Positions 1 through 11,213 of a DNA stretch of 64,000 nucleotides are shown one piece after another. The notes under the pieces are model-generated. The model did not search any database. It was not told the origin of the DNA and worked only from the letters and a program-made list of their open reading frames with translations. The translations under genes and the position numbers were made by a program. The stretch covers positions 591,501 to 655,500 of the forward strand of contig JBAIZL010000376.1 of the NCBI GenBank assembly GCA_036971475.1. Reading direction: 5' to 3'. How positions within the stretch are numbered: the first letter of the stretch is position 1; the number at the start of each line of letters is the position of its first letter. This DNA comes from Prosapia bicincta (lineage: Eukaryota > Arthropoda > Insecta > Hemiptera > Cercopidae).

Positions 1-3
1 TTA

Positions 4-62
<59 letters not shown>
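1..62. repeat. (TA)n microsatellite
   Basis: Nearly pure TA dinucleotides run from the window edge, so the true left end is not visible. Similar TA tracts recur through the window and often border transposon sequence. Confidence 0.95.
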
Positions 63-69
<7 letters not shown>

Positions 70-1020
70 AATGACAGTATGAATGGATGTATGCACCTTA
101 TGCATTACTAAAGCAATCAACCGATCGCCATGAAACTTTGGGAAATTGTTGAGTACACCCTAGGGAAGATTTCCGAAGACATAACAATGTTTTTCCTTAT
201 TTAATTTTTAAGTGCCAAAATAGCATAAGATAAGTCTTTCTATCTTATCCAAAGACATTTCATTGAACTCATTCCAAACCTTGGTTGCGTGGCAACACTC
301 AACAATTTAAAATTATTTTCAAACACATTTCAAACAATATACAAAAAAAAATTGTATATCGGAGTGCACTTTAATAAAAACATTCAATCAAGATCTTTAA
401 TTGTCGCACTTTCCTCCATCGACTACTATAAGTTCAGCTACTATTATGTTAAGTAAATACTTAATCAAGTTTAGCTAATGTTTAAAATCATTTACAAGCA
501 TAATGAATGCATAATTTACTAGCATTCAAGCGCAATGTGAAAATCATTTACTTTTAAGCGGTAGGAAGTCGGCCGGGTCAGCTAGTATAAGTATATTTTT
601 CAAACTACTCTATTGTTAGCATTTCTGCTATTATCTTGCTCTTTGCTAACCCTTAATAATAAAAACTCGAAATTACCAAACAATAACATTAAAATAACTT
701 GAAACTAATGATAATACAAACGATTATTAAATTATTACAAAGTTTTAATCAATTAATTAAAACATTTTTTTTTTAATTATTCACAACGATGCAATTATTG
801 AACATTGCTACACAAAAAATACATGCACTAAGTCATTTTAAGTGAATCGCAGATCATAAAAAAGTAAACATTATTAATAAAACAAATTAAATAATTCTCA
901 AGTTCGTTTCTATAGAAACGAATGTTTTATGTTACGAGATTAAAATCTAAAAACTAAGATTTTTACTTAATCAAATTTACATTTACAAAATATTTCAAAT
1001 TTCATTAAAGACTTTTTGTG
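63..1020. other. AT-rich sequence without recognised genes
   Basis: Both strands are broken by frequent stops and I see no domain, RNA gene or transposon end. It is AT-rich intergenic or old repeat sequence. Confidence 0.6.
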
Positions 1021-1035
1021 GTCTGGCTGATTATC

Positions 1036-1065
1036 CATCCATTAACTGTTACTAGTTAATGGATG
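1036..1065. repeat. 12-bp perfect inverted repeat
   Basis: CATCCATTAACT at 1036-1047 is exactly complementary to AGTTAATGGATG at 1054-1065, with a 6-nt loop. It could be a small hairpin or a MITE end. No second copy was noticed nearby. Confidence 0.6.
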
Positions 1066-1145
1066 TGTGTTTTTGTATTGTTTGTGAGTGCGGTAAAGTA
1101 ACAAGCAAACAACCAGCCTAATCGGTTTGAGTGACTGTAGTGTTG

Positions 1146-1352
1146 TGGATCCAGTGGTTGCACACTTCTTTGCAATCAACTTTGTGTGTATTCAGTATAA
1201 GTGTGGTGCCAGTATATATGTACGTGAGTGCAATAGTGTAGTCAACCAACAAGCCTGAGCCGCCTGAAAGACTATTAAGCAGATCCAGTGGTTGTCCACC
1301 TTCTTGAAACCAAATATGTGTTTGTGTGAGTTGTAAAGTGTAGTGCCAGTGT
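1146..1352. repeat. Two degenerate direct repeats of about 70 bp
   Basis: Two blocks (about 1146-1216 and 1281-1352) start with GATCCAGTGGTTG and continue with a similar CACTTCTTTG...GTGTG...GTGCCAGT order. Short reading frames over this stretch on the minus strand are low-complexity shadows of the repeat, not a credible gene. Confidence 0.5.
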
Positions 1353-1599
1353 AAGCTAGCCTCCAAATAACAACGTGATTGGAAGGATAAGACATTGCCG
1401 TGTTATATTGGCGGGTTTAGCTACAATCTAACGTTTTACTTGAGTAACACCCTGAAATACCTAATGAAGAACGGTATTGTTGTGTACCATAGAAACATAA
1501 ACCTATTGTTGTTACCGCTTATTTTGACTTTTTTCCACAAATATACTTAAAAATACTTACGACTAGTGGCAGCAATGTATTTAAACTTTCCATCAGTAA

Positions 1600-1750
1600 A
1601 CTTCCTCGAAGATCATGCCACTGAGAAGATAATGGCTGTGCTATTATAATAAATAAAGATGATGTCACGGCGGTGCTATGATGAAGATCATACCAACTAT
1701 GATGTTGCTATAGTGAAGATCATCATCAAACATTGCCACTGGAATTATTG
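1600..1750. repeat. Degenerate minisatellite, left block
   Basis: Imperfect units of roughly 30-45 bp recur with the core GAAGATCATG, followed by a CACGGCGGTGCTATGATG-like phrase. The same units resume at about 2060, after a block of LINE endonuclease sequence, so the array appears to have been split by a retroelement insertion. Confidence 0.55.
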
Positions 1751-1754
1751 AAGG

Positions 1755-2050
1755 AGTGAGAAACAAGAAGCCATCAACAGACCAAATATACAACATTACC
1801 CAGAATTAGGCAGCATCACCATCGGGTAATTCGACCCACATTCAACCCCTGTTGGGGGTATAACTTCTGTAATCCTACTATCAAAGCTATTGAAGACCTT
1901 TTAGACTCAGGTCACCACATCCAGGTTCCATCAGGTTTTACATTTTTGTCTTATGCAGGGCAGACCAGCACTAATGATCTGTCAATTGTCAATGCAGACC
2001 TTATTGCCAGAACGAACCTAAAACTGCCTGATGCTTTGGATGGATGCGGG
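1755..2050 (+). pseudogene. LINE endonuclease relic (partial)
   Basis: Broken plus-strand sequence matches the endonuclease region of the LINE copies at 3.74 and 8.14 kb. It contains the KPSTDQIYN phrase near 1770, a GNFDPHST-like equivalent of the GDFN motif near 1825, and the DLSIVNADLIARTNLKL stretch near 1980-2030. Stops and frameshifts interrupt it, so it is not functional. It sits inside the degenerate minisatellite and is more diverged than the other copies, which suggests an older insertion. Confidence 0.6.
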
Positions 2051-2061
2051 TACGGTGGTGC

Positions 2062-2290
2062 TATAGTGAATATCATGTCACGGGGAAGATAATGATGGCG
2101 CTGCTCTAGTAAAATTCATGTCACGGCGTTACTATGATGAACATCATGCCATGGTAGTATCATAGGGAAGATCATGTCGGGTCTACCATAGTAAAAATCG
2201 TGTCATGATGGTACCAGTGGTGAAGATTATACCTCGGCGATCATTGTGATACCAAGATGGTCATACCATGGCGCTGCTGTAGAAAGATTA
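2062..2290. repeat. Degenerate minisatellite, right block
   Basis: This continues the 1600-1750 repeat with several more imperfect units containing GAAGATCATG or AATATCATG followed by TCACGG. It flanks the LINE fragment on its right. Confidence 0.55.
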
Positions 2291-2370
2291 TGTCGAACGC
2301 TTATGACTTAACTCATCACATTCAAATATATGCCTTATTGTGATGTCTGATTGTGCCTGACTGTGATGGT
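2290..2370 (-). pseudogene. I-like LINE 3' coding fragment
   Basis: On the minus strand a short run reads SDITIRHIFECDELSH. This resembles the C-terminal SNIIIKHILLDCDELS motif of the I-like LINE at 35.7-41.3 kb. Only some 25 residues are recognisable, so it is a small degenerate remnant. Confidence 0.45.
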
Positions 2371-2599
2371 GCCCCACAGGTCTAACATAGTTGAGCGTTA
2401 AGCATACTTTAAGAATACTAAGCTCCGTAGGTAAACTACAATCATTAACTAAAAGCAAACCCAGGAAAAATCTATATTCTTCTACCTTTCCATTAATAAA
2501 CTTTAATAAATTTTGCACTGGAAAGTTAATAGATACTTTGTTTACCTTTCCAATTATTTTTTTCAACGCCCTTTATTAACATTTCAGCCAATCGATGCC

Positions 2600-2900
2600 G
2601 CGCCAACTAGTACCGTCGAGCGGGGGTCCTCAGGAGTGCTGGAGATATCTGGGCAAGAGAGCAGGTGGTCGCCGTCCATTACGCCCGTTCGGCAGAGAGG
2701 GCAAGCCGCATCATCAGCAATGCGGTGCAGTCAGGGCCGGTTGCTACGCGGAATCAGGCAACCGCCTCAAACCGGGGTAAAAATCTCGAAATCAGACCTC
2801 CGATTACTAGGAAATCCCATTTAAAAAATGTTTTGGCCAGTTTCGCTTTATCTCTTCAGTTGGAGGCGCTCACCACAGCATCAATGATATTTTTGGGGAT
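2600..2900. other. Probable LINE 3' remnant, less AT-rich
   Basis: This stretch has a higher GC content than its surroundings and open frames on the plus strand, but none of them resembles a known domain. It lies directly downstream (minus strand) of the RNase H relic, so it is probably the decayed 3' end of the same LINE. Confidence 0.35.
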
Positions 2901-3385
2901 CATTGGACTTCAGGTTGTGCGGCTTCTTCTCCCCTTTTGGCTAGTTCCTCGTCCCCTATAACGCCTAGATGGCTAGGGACCAATTGTAGCTGTACATGCC
3001 AACCTGCTCTGATGAGTTTGTCTATTTCCGGACTGCAATTAATGGTTCTGGCGCACACTGTGAAGGTATTTGAGGCAAGTGCTAATACTGAGTCAACGAA
3101 GACAACTATGTTATAAGGCTTCCTGTCAGAGTGTAGCAAGGCGTGGATGTGTAATGGATGGCGCATATTTTCCCAACGAAGTTGCTTCTATTGATACCAA
3201 CCGCAAAGAAGCCACTGAATGCAATGCAGAACCAAGCCTCACCGGCTGATTTATCTGCTGGGTTATATGAGCCGTCGGTATAGATATACAAATCTGCAGG
3301 GCAGGAAAGTTAGCAGGCCTCTTTGTGGTGCACCCTGGGTAACGCTAAATCTGCTAACAGCGATCGCCACTCTGCGGCTGCAAGT
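2900..3385 (-). pseudogene. LINE RNase H domain relic
   Basis: The minus strand encodes a broken RNase H domain. From right to left: LPRVHHKEAC spacer (about 3310-3370), the first catalytic motif in YIYTDGSYNPADKSAG (about 3250-3290), NRSNFVGKICA (about 3180), FVDSVLALAS (about 3080) and the final QLVPSHLGVIGDEELAKRG motif (about 2920-2990). Two reading frames are needed, with a shift near 3150, so it cannot be functional. The order and the spacer are typical of LINEs whose ORF2 ends with RNase H. It may come from the same family as the endonuclease relics around it. Confidence 0.75.
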
Positions 3386-3730
3386 AGCAAAAGATATAAG
3401 CGATCTTCAGAAGGAAGATGAAAATGAACAGTGCGATCGACAAGACAAGGGTGTTGATAACCAGTTCCGCACCTTTCTTTGGAATGCTGTTGGTTACTGA
3501 ATTTAAGACACATTTATTTAATAGTGACGCAGACATGTTTATCATCGTCGAAGCTTGTGCTTCTGCGGAAGCTATACGTTTCTATGAAATAAATTGTTTT
3601 ACCAATTATGTTTTAAAACGATCTCGAAAAATTGTCTCTGTAATTATTGCCAGAGTGAAAATCAAAATCGCTAGTCAGTTGTATACTGTACACGAAATGC
3701 AAGAACGCGACAAACGGAAAGCTGTATTGA
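3386..3730. other. No recognised feature
   Basis: Open frames occur on both strands here (for example plus 3418-3873) but show no domain. The plus-strand frame runs into LINE sequence in the wrong frame, which argues against a real gene. Confidence 0.5.
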
Positions 3731-3739
3731 CGTCTGGCC

Positions 3740-6177
3740 CAACGGAGTTACCCACAAAGCTATTGCGTTCTATAACCCACCCAACAACAAGCCATCAATG
3801 GACCAAATATACGACGTTTCCCAGAAGGCACCATGAACATCGGCGATATCGACCAACATTCAACCCTCGTTAGGGATATAACTCCTGTAATCCTACCGGC
3901 AAACCCTATTGAAAATTATTTTGACTTATCCAGGTTCCATCGAGTTTTAGATTCTTGTCTTACGCAGGACAGACCATCACTCCTGATCTGGCAATTGTCA
4001 ATGCCAATGTCATTGCCAGAACGAACCTGAAACTGGCAGGCGCTTTGGATGGATGGGGACATCGCTGTCTCCAAATATATGTGTTCAGCAAATACCATAA
4101 GCAGATGACGCAGTAGCTGCCTCGCTGGAATTTCAAAAAAGCTTCCTTAGACAAATTTACCAAACTAACTGATGAGTTTGCACAAGAGTCACTGGTAGAT
4201 GACAATCCTGACGAGTCAGCAAAACGTTTTGCCGCTCACAAGCTCATTCCTAGAGGTCAGGCGAAGACATATAAACGCTTTTGGAACGCAAACTTAGACT
4301 AACTTAAACTCGAGAAAAATGTATTTCGTTGTGTAGCCGAAACTTCCAAGCTAGTAGAAGACTGCAGAACACTTTAAAAAAAGAAAGCTGCACTACGTCG
4401 CTCAGTTATTGTTTCCAAGAGAGAAGCATACGGGGGCTTTGTGTCCAAACTAGGCTTTAGAAAAGACGGTTTGAAGGCACACAGGTTTCTCACTAGACTA
4501 AATAATGATAAAATCACCCGCCACTGGGAGCCCATATCAGTCAACGGAAAGCTACTCACTACTCCCAGAATCGTAGCTACAGCACTAAGCGTACATAGCA
4601 CATCTGTAAGCACTCTAGTCGTCTCCTCATCTGAGAGCAAAGGCAATCGTCCAACACCTGCCGAGGTGCCCCACTGCTGATGAATGGACGGTTTCTACGA
4701 ACGCTTCACTCTAGCACAGCTGGATATCGCCCTAAAACTCTATAAAAAAAGGCAAATCAGCCGGCCCAGACAAAATTTTCTCAGATTTGCTGCGTCACCT
4801 TGGTTTTGGAGCAAAAAGCACCTATTAGAAGCTCATAGACCTTACATGGATGAGAGGTTTGCCACAACAGAGGAGAAAGGCAGAAGTCATTCCGTTGCTA
4901 AAGGAAGGTAAATCAGCATGCGACCTAGCCAGCTATAGGCCATGGCCCTATATTTCTTGGAGAGTTTCTGGAAAAATATGAGCAATTATGAAAAACCAAG
5001 CTAGGCTTAGGTAGCATCGCTCTACAAACATCCAAATTATTAAGTATACCTAGTAGGTCAAGGATGTTTTTCACAACAAGCAATCCACTCCTGCTGTACT
5101 TGTTGACTTTAGGGCAGCATATGATAAAATTGGGCACCAAAAGCTTCAAAGAAACTCAATTTATTAAGAGTCAAGGAGCACATGGCCAAATGGATACGTA
5201 GCTTCCTCTCAAATCGTTGGATTAGGTGTGAATTCCTTACATTGAAATCTCCCCTTCAAAAAACAGAAACAAGGCCTTTCACAATGGGCAGTTATGAGCT
5301 TTTCAAATTGGTGATAAACGACCTTGAATCCACTCTTGAATAATTTCTAAGAGTGCGATGCTTTTTCTTCACGGACAACGTAACCCTTTCGGCGACCAGT
5401 AGTAATATACAAGCACCAAAAGAGGCCATAAACACAACCATGTTGAAGCTCAAAGAATGGGCTGCCCAAAATAAGAATGGATGGCTCAACTGGTCATACC
5501 ACAGCTCAACTGTTCAAACAAGTCCCTTTCAGATCAGCTACTCCGGGAAAACGTTCGCTTTCCAAATACCTGGGAGTCGCATTGGATACTAAACTGTCGT
5601 GGAAAGATCACAGCAAGTCCACCGCCGATTAAATGAACACACGCATTAACTTCTTAAAAACACTGACAGCCACAAAATGAGGTCCTACGCAAGATGTTCG
5701 GCCAGTGCTTAAGTACGGCAGGAAAGCGATATATACAGCGTGCAGCTCTAATCTAGCAAGGCTTGAGATTGTACAAAATAATGCTCTGAGAACTATTACT
5801 GGAGCAGCGAAGTCCACCCCTACCACTGCAATCAAGCTTTAAACAGAAGTCGAGCCGCTGGCAGCAAGGCGGGGTAAAAGTGTCCTCAAGTTTTGGGAGC
5901 GAGCCAGGAGGGTAGATGGAGCCTTCTGGGAAGCCTGTAGACCATCCACTGTGCGCCTCAAGATGCAGTTATCAACCTTCTATCAAGTCCATAACACTAA
6001 GGTCAAATATCAGATACCACAATTAAACCCCAGCCTCTCAGTAACTATATAACTAGTGTACAAAACCTTCCCAACACCTCTACAAAGCTTCTAAACTTCA
6101 GCATAAAAAATCAGGATCAACGCCACAAGCACTTAAGGCTCATACTCCTTTCAAATTATATTGGAACGTTTGAACTA
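3740..6177 (+). pseudogene. Broken non-LTR retrotransposon, copy A
   Basis: A decayed LINE runs on the plus strand. It begins inside the endonuclease (PNGVTHKAIAFYNPPNN near 3745-3800; DLAIVNANVIARTNLKL-like near 3980-4040). It continues with the linker and RT N-terminal part (KFLSK-like 4440-4680, DGFYERFTLAQLDIALKLYKK at about 4690-4750, with GKSAGPDK in a shifted frame). The RT palm contains VDFRAAYDKIGHQ (about 5100-5145) and a degraded FTDN box near 5370. The thumb region reads LKYLGVALDTKLSWKDH (about 5560-5605) and NNALRTITGAAKSTPT (about 5780-5825). Frameshifts and stops occur throughout. The reading and motif order suggest a Jockey/CR1-like LINE without visible RNase H. Related copies are at 8136-10478 and 21964-23602. 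Confidence 0.8.
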
Positions 6178-8135
6178 CAGTAAAACCTCTCATGTCCGGA
6201 TAACGTATAATCCGGATATGGGAGGATTATGTAATATAGCACGTTTGTAGTACATAGCTACAGCCATTCGAGTACATGTATGATTGTTTTAATTAAATAA
6301 GTTGCACGTGTTGTAGATTTTAATTATATATTATTAGCCATGTAGAACTATTCTTACAATTTACATACATTGCTATACGTACAATTCCATAATACTGTAA
6401 TGTCCATATGAGGTGTCCATTTCCAAAAAGATCCATGTCCTCCGATAATCGAAATAAAGTTTTTGGTATCGTTGGATTCAGTTTTTTCTCCTCTGTTTGA
6501 CTAACTAGGTTTTACAGTTTCAAAACAGCTCTAATCCCGTGTAAATTGCTTTCGAAAGTTCTAAAAAGAAACAAAACGCCTCATGTCCAAAGCAGAAAAT
6601 AAAAATGGCGGGCCTTGATTTCGTCAATTTGTACAGTAGCAAATGGCACCTTGTCCTGTTCTTATTAACCATGTTGAAACATATTTATTTCCAAAAGCGC
6701 CCATGTCCACTACTTGATTACTGTCGCTATAGTAATATATTTTGTAATATTTTTGCTATTGCTAGTCTTTTTCTTTACAATATTTTTGTTTTGTTGTGTT
6801 GGCTATATTCAGCTGTTTAAATCAAGACACAAAACAGTGTTATTCAACGGTTAGTTTGTCTGTAATATTAGTTTGAAAATTGGTGTTCTTGCAGAGTAAA
6901 TATGTCTGAACAACAACAAAGTACAAGTTATGAGAATGAGGTTAGAATTCTTCCTGGTGCTATTACTCCTTCGCTTAAAGGAAAAGGTCGTAAAAAAGCA
7001 CAAAATCCAGATTCGTGGAAGAAAAATACTGAAAAGAAAACAAGATATCTTTCAAAATGTCTACCGCGACTTCCAACATGTAATCACTCCACCAAAAATA
7101 TTTTCGGCTGTTCAGGTTTAACCATGCAGGATATCCGTAAGTTTCACGAAATATTTTTTTCTAAAAATGTTGACTACACAAAAATTAAACTTCACCATGA
7201 TAATATAATTTTAAAGTATACAGTTTCAGAATCCCCTAAAAGAAATAAATGCCGTGGGGAACGAAAACAAACAAATCAACTCCAAACAAAATATTTTGTG
7301 CCTACTTCTCATGGCGGTATCATAAAAGAGATACAAGTGTGTCAACAAACATTCATGGATATTTTAAACATTAAAAAGAAACGAATCCAAAGAGTTTGTC
7401 GTAATCACTTTCACACAGGTAAATGTGCACAAGAAAATCGGGGTGGAGATCACCGATCTCACCAACTGGAAAATAGTAAAACTGAAGTTAAAGCATTCAT
7501 TGAGTCACTTGTGCCTTTGGAAAGTCACTACTGCAGGAATACTAAAACTAACATTTACTACCTACAAAGCAGTTTGTCCATTGTGAAACTCCATACAATG
7601 TACAATAGTTCTTCTTCAAAAGAGTTGAATGTTAACTATGAATTTTTTAGAAAAATGTTTGTTACAGACTACAATCTTAGTTTTGGAACCCCTGCTACTG
7701 ATGCTTGCTCTAAATGTATTCAGTATATATTATATATGTACATTAGCGCCAACACTGTTTATGTATTTACAACTAGGAATGTTTCGGAGAAGATCAACGA
7801 TATTTTCACATCATTGTTTTATGATCCATCAGTTTTTGCCATCATTAAACTAGTGATATCGGCCTGATTGCATCCCATGCTGTAGCAATCCATAAAGCGA
7901 GATCTAGCAAGCGCTGTTATAATTGTTAAGAGCTTACGGTGATATAGAAAATACATTCATTTTTCTTTTCCGCCATCGTGTATATTGTAGATTACAAATT
8001 CAAGGTAAAATAAGTAAATAAATTACCTCATTACACAAACGTCTGTAGAATATCTATAACATGAACGATACGCAGACTTTAAAACAACTAGATAAGACGG
8101 GGAAGAACAAAAAGCCGACTATTAGCGCCAGAGAA
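6178..8135 (+). mobile_element. TIR DNA transposon, copy A (right end lost)
   Basis: The left terminus CAGTAAAACCTCTCATG follows a TA dinucleotide, as in pogo/Tigger-type Tc1-mariner elements. The element contains a 321-codon ORF (6902-7867). Copies B and C show that the intact right end should read about CCTCATATCTGG in reverse complement. In copy A that end is missing, because the element runs at 8132-8135 into the start of LINE copy B through a shared AGAA. The motif CATGTCC (or its close variant) recurs at about 6190, 6400, 6435, 6583 and 6704, a possible subterminal repeat. Confidence 0.7.
6902..7867 (+). CDS. Transposon-linked protein, C-terminally truncated
   Basis: The 321-codon ORF starts at an ATG shortly after the subterminal region of the TIR element. 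The basic N-terminus has an SWKKNTEKKTRYLSK segment (residues about 37-51). There follow VCQQTFMDILNIKKKRIQRVC (about 148-168, cited here only for position), the GGDHRSH phrase (about 180-186), LESHYCR (about 205-211), and a NYEFFRKMFVTDYNLSFGTP block ending in DACSKC (about 245-275). I recognise this order from a widespread family of uncharacterised arthropod proteins, but cannot name its biochemical role. The usual continuation after the DxCxxC motif is missing. From residue about 277 the frame simply reads the 3' noncoding end of the element, so this is a truncated gene. It is intact to that point, with no internal stop. Confidence 0.6.
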   Translation: MSEQQQSTSYENEVRILPGAITPSLKGKGRKKAQNPDSWKKNTEKKTRYLSKCLPRLPTCNHSTKNIFGCSGLTMQDIRKFHEIFFSKNVDYTKIKLHHDNIILKYTVSESPKRNKCRGERKQTNQLQTKYFVPTSHGGIIKEIQVCQQTFMDILNIKKKRIQRVCRNHFHTGKCAQENRGGDHRSHQLENSKTEVKAFIESLVPLESHYCRNTKTNIYYLQSSLSIVKLHTMYNSSSSKELNVNYEFFRKMFVTDYNLSFGTPATDACSKCIQYILYMYISANTVYVFTTRNVSEKINDIFTSLFYDPSVFAIIKLVISA

Positions 8136-10478
8136 GGCACCATGAACATCGGCGATTTCGACCAACATTCAAAACTCGTTAGGGATATAACTCCTGTAAT
8201 CCTATCGGCAAATCCTATTGAAAATTTTTTAGACTTATCCAGGTTCCATCGAGTTTTAGATTCTTGTCTTACGCAGGACAGACTACCACTCCTGATCTGG
8301 CAATTGTCAATGCCAATGTCATTGCCAGAACGAACCTGAAACTGGCAGGCGCTTTGGATGGATGGGGACATCGCTGTCTCCAACTATATGTGTCCAGCAA
8401 ATACCATAAGCAGATGACGCAGTAGCTGCCTCGCTGGAATTTCAAAAAAGCTTCCTTAGTCAAATTTACCAAACTAACTGATGTGTTTGCACAAGAGTCA
8501 CTGGTAGATGACAACCCTGACGAATCAGCAAAACGTTTTGCCGACAGCCTTGTCCGTGCCGCTCACAAGCTCATTCCTAGAGGTTAGGCGAAGACATATA
8601 AACGCTTTTGGAACGCAAACTTAGACTAACTTAAACTCGAGAAAAATGTATTTCGTTGTGTAGCCGAAACTTCCAAGCTAGTAGAAGACTCCAGAACACT
8701 TTAAAAAAAGAAAGCTGCACTACGTCGCTCAGTTATTGTTTCCAAGAGAGAAGCATACGGGGGCTTTGTGTCCAAACTAGGCATTAGAAAAGACGGTTTG
8801 AATGCACACAGGTTTCTCACTACACTAAATAATGATAAAATCACCCGCCACTGGGAGCCCATATCAGTCAACGGAAAGCTACTCACTACTCCCAGCACTA
8901 AGCGTGCATAGCACATCTGTAAGCACTCTAGTCGTCTCCTCATCTGAGAGCAAAGGCAATCGTCCAACACCTGCCGAGGTGCCCCACTGCTGATGAATGG
9001 ACGGTTTCTACGAACGCTTCACTCTAGCACAGCTGGATATCGCCCTAAAACTCTATAAAAAAAGGCAAATCAGCCGGCCCAGACAAAATTTTCTCAGATT
9101 TGCTGCGTCACCTTGGTTTTGGAGCAAAAATCACCTATTAGAAGTTCATAGACCTTACATGGATGATAGGTTTGCCACAACAGAGGAGAAAGGCAGAAGT
9201 CATTCCGTTGCTAAAGGAAGGTAAATCAGCATGCGACCTAGCCAGCTATAGGCCTTGGCCCTATATTTCTTGGAGAGTTTCTGGAAAAATATGAGCAATT
9301 ATGAAAAACCAAGCTAGGCTTAGGTAGCATCGCTCTACAAACATCCAAATTATTAAGTATACCTAGTAGGTCAAGGATGTTTTTCACAACAAGCAATCCC
9401 TCCTGCTGTATTTGTTGACTTTAGGGCAGCATATGATAAAATTGGGCACCAAAAGCTTCAAAGAAACTCAATTTATTAAGAGTCAAGGAGCACATGGCCA
9501 AATGGATACGTAGCTTCCTCTCAAATCGTTGGATTAGGTGTGAATTCCTTACATTGAAATCTCCCCTTCAAAAAACAGAAACAAGGCCTTTCACAAAGGG
9601 CAGTTATGAGCTTTTCAACTTGGTGATAAACGACCTTGAATCCACTCTTGAATAATTTCTAAGAGTGCGATGCTTTTTCTTCGCCCTTTGGGCGACCAGT
9701 AGTAATATACAAGCACCAAAAGAGGCCATAAACACAACCATGTTGAAGCTCAAAGAATGGGCGGCCCAAAATAAGAATGGATGGCTCAACTGGTCATACC
9801 ACAGCTAAACTGTTCAAACAAGTCCCTTTCAGATCAGCTACTCCGGGAAAACGTTCGCTTTCCAAATACCTGGAAGTCGCATTGGATACTAAACTGTCGT
9901 GGAAAGATCACAGCAAGTCCACCGCCGATTACATGAACAAACGCATTAACTTCTTAAAAACACTGACAGCCACAAAATGAGGTCCTACGCAAGATGTTCG
10001 GCCAGTGCTTAAGTACGGCAGGAAAGCGATATATACAGCGTGCAGCTCTAATCTAGCAAGGCTTGAGATTGTACAAAATAATGCTCTGAGAACTATTACT
10101 GGAGCAGCGAAGTCCACCCCTACCACTGCAATCAAGCTTTAAACAGAAGTCGAGCCGCTGGCAACAAGGCGGGGTAAAAGTGTCCTCAAGTTTTGGGAGC
10201 GAGCCAGGAGGGTAGATGGAGCCTTCTGGGAAGCCTGTAGACCACCCACTGTGCGCCTCAAGATGCAGATATCAACCTTCTATCAAGTCCATAACACTAA
10301 GGTCAAATATCAGATACCACAATTAAACCCCAGCCACTCCGTAACTATATAACTAGTGTACAAAACCTTCCCAACACCTCTACAAAGCTTCTAAACTTCA
10401 GCATGAAAAAATCAGGATCAACGCCACAAGCACTAAAGGCTCATACTCCTTTCAAATTATATTGGAACGTTTGAACTA
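8136..10478 (+). pseudogene. Broken non-LTR retrotransposon, copy B
   Basis: This is a second copy of the LINE at 3740-6177, beginning abruptly in the endonuclease at a tandem-duplication junction. It carries the same endonuclease, linker, RT and thumb remnants (LKYLGVALDTKLSWKDH near 9865-9910) and most of the same stops. It differs from copy A by small changes, including an extra 18-bp segment (AFADSLVRA-type) near 8541 and a loss of about 13 bp near 8895. It is followed directly by the internally deleted TIR element. Confidence 0.8.
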
Positions 10479-11213
10479 CAGTAAAACCTCTCATGTCCGG
10501 ATAACGTATAATCCGGATATGGGAGGATTATGTAATATAGCACGTTTGTAGTACATAGCTACAGCCATTCGAGTACATGTATGATTGTTTTAATTAAATA
10601 AGTTGCACGTGTTGTAGATTTTAATTATATATTATTAGCCATGTAGAACTATTCTTACAATTTACATACATTGCTATACATACAATTCCATAATACAGTA
10701 ATGTCCATATATATGTACATTAGCGCCAACACTGTTTATGTATTTACAACTAGGAATGTTTCGGAGAAGATCAACGATATTTTCACATCATTGTTTTATG
10801 ATCCATCAGTTTTTGCCATCATTAAACTAGTGATATCGGCCTGATTGCATCCCGTGCTGTAGCAATCCATAAAGCGAGATCTAGCAAGCGCCGTTATAAT
10901 TGTTAAGAGCTTACGGTGATATAGAAAATACATTCATTTTTCTTTTCCGCCATCGTGTATATTGTAGATTGCAAATTCAAGGTAAAATAAGTAACTAAAT
11001 TACCTAATTACACAAACGTCTGTAAAATATCTATAACCTGAACGATACGGAGACTTTAAAACAACTAGATGAGACAAGAAAGAACAAAAAGCCGACTATT
11101 AGCGCCAGAGAACTGGCCAGATGGAAAAAAGTGCTCACTTTATATTTTCATATTACGTCCTGGTATCAGATGTTCCGGATATGAGAAGGCCAGATATGAG
11201 GGGTTCTGTTTGA
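10479..11213. mobile_element. TIR element, internally deleted, copy B
   Basis: The same left terminus as at 6178 follows TA. The right terminus at about 11195-11213 reads, in reverse complement, ACAGAACCCCTCATATC, similar to the left end CAGTAAAACCTCTCATG. Compared with copy A, about 1.32 kb (from about 6409 to 7734 in copy A) is missing, with ATAT shared at the breakpoint. The element therefore lacks the ORF and is a MITE-like derivative. Confidence 0.7.

Noticed and set aside
2595..2961. Plus-strand GC-rich frames as a gene
   Set aside because: They lie opposite and downstream of the RNase H relic, and no domain is recognisable in any frame.
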